Below are positions 4,615-5,755 of a stretch of 5,755 nt of DNA, piece after piece. The stretch covers positions 1 to 5,755 of the forward strand of contig CAUBTS010000099.1 in the NCBI GenBank assembly GCA_958438955.1, written 5' to 3'. Below the pieces are notes generated by a model. It was given only the letters and a program-made list of their open reading frames with translations. It was not told the origin of the DNA and searched no databases. Within the stretch, counting starts at the first letter, position 1; the number at the start of each line of letters is the position of its first letter. The translations under genes were made by a program, and so were the position numbers. Source of the DNA: an uncultured Collinsella sp. Its GTDB lineage: Bacteria > Actinomycetota > Coriobacteriia > Coriobacteriales > Coriobacteriaceae.

Positions 4615-5727
4615 CTATAGATACGCGCCGAGGTTGATGGCGGTGGCTTCGGCTTGGGCGCTCGCCTGGGTGCTGGCGCGCTCCAAGAGGAACGGCCGCA
4701 CGAGTTCCTGGCGGTTGATGTCCTCGGCGGCTGTGACCGCAGTAACGGTTCTCGCTGCGGAACCAATGCGGATGTGCTTGGTTTTTGCCGGCTCCTTGTT
4801 CTCGATTTGCTCCATGAGCAGCTGGACACCCTTGCGGCCAATCTCGTAGCCCGGGGGTGCCACCGTGGTGAGGGGGACCGACCCGCTCCATGCAAGCGGG
4901 TTGCCGTCGCAGCCGGCCACGCGAACCTGTTCGGGGACGGAGATGCCTTTGTCGGTCAACGCCGAGATAACGCCCGAGGCCAATACATCGGTAAGGCCGA
5001 TGACAAAATCGGGACGCTCGCCGGTAGAGCGCTCGGCAATCTGAGCGCCGATGCTGTAACCATCGGCAGCGGTATTCCATTCTCCGGCGTCAATGACCTC
5101 AATTTTGATATCGGGATGCAGGACGAGGGCCTTATGAATGCCAAGTACGCGCAGGGTGAGCTGCATAAATGCCGCTCTGCCCACAACGGTGATATGGCGC
5201 GCGCCGCGGGTGATGGCGAGCTCGGCGATAATGCGCCCTTGCGCCTCGTTGTCGGCGGCCACGTAGTAACCGGGTTCGGGGCAGTGGATGTCCAGATGGA
5301 CGATCGGCACGGGCATCTTGGTCATTGCGGGGTGCCAATCGGGGGACGCCATAGGCTGAACCATGACGCCGGACATCTGCGTGCCCATAAAATAGCGCAG
5401 GTAGTGGTCCTCGAGGATGTCGTCGTTATCGGCGTTGGCGATGAGCAGGTCATAGCCGTGCTTGCGGGCCTCGTTATGGGCGCCGCTGGCAATTTGGAGC
5501 GAGAAGCCATGGTCGAGACGGGGGAGGACCAGGCCAAAGGACTTGGTGGCGCCGCCCGCGAGCTGACGAGCACTTTGGTTGGGCAGGTAGCCAAGGCGAT
5601 TGATGGTCTCGTTGATGAGCTTGAGGGTCTCGGGGCGCAGCTTTTCGGGGTGGTTGAGCGCGTTGGATACCGTGCCCAGCGAGACTCCTGCCTCGCGCGC
5701 GACGTCGCTGATTTTTACCTTTGCCAT
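4615..5727 (-). CDS. LacI/GalR-family transcriptional repressor
   Basis: A 370-residue DNA-binding regulator. Residues 5-25 (KISDVAREAGVSLGTVSNALN) are the LacI helix-turn-helix, aligning with E. coli LacI without gaps; the specificity positions are Leu17, Gly18 and Asn22 instead of Tyr, Gln and Arg, so its operator differs from lacO. The hinge GYLPNQSARQLAGG (46-59) keeps the minor-groove Leu56. Residues 63-335 are the periplasmic-binding-protein-like effector domain, starting SFGLVLP; LTDVLASGV and VAGCDGNP are typical family stretches. The C-terminus ends with a variable tail. The frame is open to the window edge, but the start at 5725-5727 follows AAAGGGG (5733-5739) by 5 nt and gives the family-typical MAKVKISDVA. 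Effector and regulated genes are unknown; LacI proteins commonly control sugar uptake, and any such operon would lie off-window. Confidence 0.93.
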   Translation of the reverse strand: MAKVKISDVAREAGVSLGTVSNALNHPEKLRPETLKLINETINRLGYLPNQSARQLAGGATKSFGLVLPRLDHGFSLQIASGAHNEARKHGYDLLIANADNDDILEDHYLRYFMGTQMSGVMVQPMASPDWHPAMTKMPVPIVHLDIHCPEPGYYVAADNEAQGRIIAELAITRGARHITVVGRAAFMQLTLRVLGIHKALVLHPDIKIEVIDAGEWNTAADGYSIGAQIAERSTGERPDFVIGLTDVLASGVISALTDKGISVPEQVRVAGCDGNPLAWSGSVPLTTVAPPGYEIGRKGVQLLMEQIENKEPAKTKHIRIGSAARTVTAVTAAEDINRQELVRPFLLERASTQASAQAEATAINLGAYL

Positions 5728-5732
5728 AGCGG

Positions 5733-5751
5733 CCCCTTTGATGCGTTTCAA
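5733..5751 (-). promoter_or_regulatory. LacI-gene ribosome binding site with an overlapping short dyad
   Basis: AAAGGGG (minus, 5733-5739) is a good Shine-Dalgarno sequence that fixes the start at 5727. TTGA-N6-TCAA (5738-5751) overlaps its edge and includes TTGAAACG, which resembles half of the TGAAACG/CGTTTCA sites of LacI-family proteins. It could be an autoregulatory operator, but the dyad is only 4 bp per arm and the upstream DNA is cut off. Confidence 0.3.
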
Positions 5752-5755
5752 GTAC

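Noticed and set aside
4246..4620. Overlapping plus-strand frames inside the HAD gene and across the terminator
   Set aside because: They are frame shadows of the HAD gene, rich in Arg/Ala/Gly as expected from GC-rich out-of-frame reading, and one runs through the terminator hairpin.
5728..5751. Eight-residue N-terminal extension of the LacI-family gene
   Set aside because: The in-frame ATG at 5749-5751 would place the AAAGGGG ribosome binding site inside the gene, and LacI proteins normally begin just before the HTH.

Overview
The window looks like a moderately GC-rich chromosomal segment of a gut actinobacterium of the Coriobacteriia (Collinsella-like). This is inferred from codon style, gene content and strong AGGAG/AAGGGG-type ribosome binding sites; no rRNA or other marker gene fixes the taxonomy. 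It holds five convincing protein genes, one of them cut by the left edge. No tRNA, rRNA, CRISPR array or transposase gene is visible.

Layout. Positions 1-516 (minus): N-terminal part of a secreted or membrane-anchored protein, probably a DNA/RNA non-specific endonuclease. Positions 517-983: a long gene-free stretch holding a 51-bp REP-like repeat, then a dense cluster of TCTCTCTAAA/TTTAGAGAGA motifs. Positions 984-2684 (plus): a one-gene regulator of the Schlafen/AlbA_2 - GHKL ATPase - winged-helix type. Positions 2685-2807: two inverted repeats, the second being another copy of the 51-bp repeat. Positions 2805-3683 (minus): larE, for nickel-pincer cofactor synthesis. Positions 3851-4501 (plus): a HAD phosphatase, divergent from larE. 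Positions 4540-4589: a long bidirectional terminator. Positions 4615-5727 (minus): a LacI-family repressor, convergent with the HAD gene.

The most notable part is 669-2807. Here a single regulator gene sits between two 47/51-identical direct repeats. Its promoter lies inside an 84-bp dyad made of four copies of one 10-bp motif: two forward at 896 and 918, two inverted at 948 and 970. The array is exactly symmetric about 937.5, next to a TATACT -10 box, and the last copy abuts the start codon. Further copies extend upstream to about 769. The simplest reading is a self-regulating module in which the protein's own C-terminal HTH domains bind the array, possibly acquired horizontally. That binding is inference.

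The other genes appear to be independent single-gene units with their own promoters or terminators. Nothing in the window links larE, the HAD phosphatase and the LacI repressor in one pathway.
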